DNA from: Haemophilus_D parainfluenzae_AD
GTDB taxonomy: Bacteria > Pseudomonadota > Gammaproteobacteria > Enterobacterales > Pasteurellaceae
Assembly (NCBI RefSeq): GCF_001679325.1
Contig: NZ_LZMX01000012.1
DNA: 64,000 nucleotides
Reading direction: 5' to 3' (one strand)
This document shows positions 63,617 through 64,000 of this stretch, in pieces. Made by a program: the position numbers and the translations under genes. Each line of letters opens with the position of its first letter. Position 1 is the first letter of the stretch. The notes beneath the pieces were generated by a model. The model was not told the origin of the DNA. It ran no database searches and saw only the letters and a program-made list of their open reading frames with translations.

Positions 63617-64000
63617 ATGGACTTACATGATATTCGTGAAGATTATTGCAAACAGGCGCTTTCTCAGCATGATTGCGATCCCAATCCAATAAAACAATTT
63701 GAAAAATGGCTCAACGAAGCGATTACAGCCAAAGTCAATGAGCCAACAGGTGTTAATGTCGCGACAGTCAATGAAGACGGCCGACCAACAAGTCGAATGG
63801 TACTGTTGAAAGAAGTGAACGAACAAGGCTTTGTCTTTTTCACAAATTATCACAGCCGAAAAGGTCGTGCTATAGAACATAATCCGTTTGTCGCCCTGAC
63901 ATTCTTTTGGCCTGAATTAGAACGCTCTGTGCGTATTGAAGGTAAAGCCGAAAAAATCTCGCCTGAACAATCAGATGAATATTTTGCAACTCGCCCTTAC
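63617..64000 (+). CDS. pdxH: Pyridoxamine 5'-phosphate oxidase PdxH (5' part, cut by window end)
   Basis: FMN enzyme that oxidises PNP and PMP to PLP. The window holds the first 128 codons of a protein usually 215-230 residues long. Start ATG 63617 follows AAAGGAGAAAG. Family segments visible: DIREDY near the N-terminus, FEKWLNEA, the GRPTSRMVLLK FMN-binding stretch, FFTNYHSRKG and FFWPELERSVRIEG. Open to the window edge with no defect. Confidence 0.95.
   Translation, partial: MDLHDIREDYCKQALSQHDCDPNPIKQFEKWLNEAITAKVNEPTGVNVATVNEDGRPTSRMVLLKEVNEQGFVFFTNYHSRKGRAIEHNPFVALTFFWPELERSVRIEGKAEKISPEQSDEYFATRPY

Overview
The window is a piece of a Pasteurellaceae chromosome, most likely Haemophilus parainfluenzae or a close relative. 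The main reasons are more than 35 copies of the Haemophilus DNA uptake core AAGTGCGGT (or its complement), AT-rich coding sequence, an HbpA (GbpA) lipoprotein that matches the H. influenzae protein closely from memory, an inducible ornithine decarboxylase locus (ornithine decarboxylase separates H. parainfluenzae biotypes), and the enterobacterial-type origin order mioC-oriC-mnmG-rsmG-atp. The species call is an inference. No tRNA, rRNA, CRISPR array, prophage or insertion sequence was seen.

Layout. 1-2350: glpX (minus), zapB, mioC, then the chromosomal origin oriC with four DnaA boxes and three GATC-started AT-rich 13-mers. 2352-13576: mnmG, an AT-rich insertion with a lipoprotein, a membrane protein and a decayed HxlR-type regulator, then rsmG and the complete F1Fo ATP synthase operon atpIBEFHAGDC. 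13627-20043 (minus): the ilvGMDA branched-chain amino acid operon, interrupted between ilvM and ilvD by a lipoprotein gene, a duplicated ilvM tail and a 23-residue lipoprotein-like ORF. 20229-24678: a YebE-like protein, an NSS-family transporter with its MetS-like small subunit, and a Tat-type CpdB. 24911-30153: a catabolic ornithine carbamoyltransferase followed by the speFL-speF-potE ornithine/putrescine acid-stress locus, with an ornithine-sensing leader peptide whose stop codon lies in a perfect 16-bp hairpin.

30190-34180 (minus): a type III restriction-modification system. Its methyltransferase gene carries six perfect copies of an 11-bp tandem repeat near the 5' end. As sequenced, the upstream start is out of frame with the catalytic part. 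Losing one copy would join them, so this looks like a phase-variable methyltransferase captured OFF. 34277-40987: rseC, rsmJ, trmA, maoP, dsbA, yihD, mobA, htpX, pepD. 41099-50837: gpt, dnaE, pyrR, a SurA-like chaperone, and mltG-tmk-holB-tatD-DUF1523. 50947-57088: a PaeA/YtfL-like protein, a lipoprotein and the fructose PTS operon fruBKA, in which FruB has two HPr domains. 57174-64000: sdhE, the sigma-E operon rpoE-rseA-rseB behind a consensus sigma-E promoter, mobB, an MdtD-like MFS pump, hbpA and the 5' part of pdxH.

Most genes are core housekeeping. The accessory or regulatory points of interest are the phase-variable R-M locus, the ilvM-ilvD insertion, the mnmG-rsmG insertion and the speF leader.
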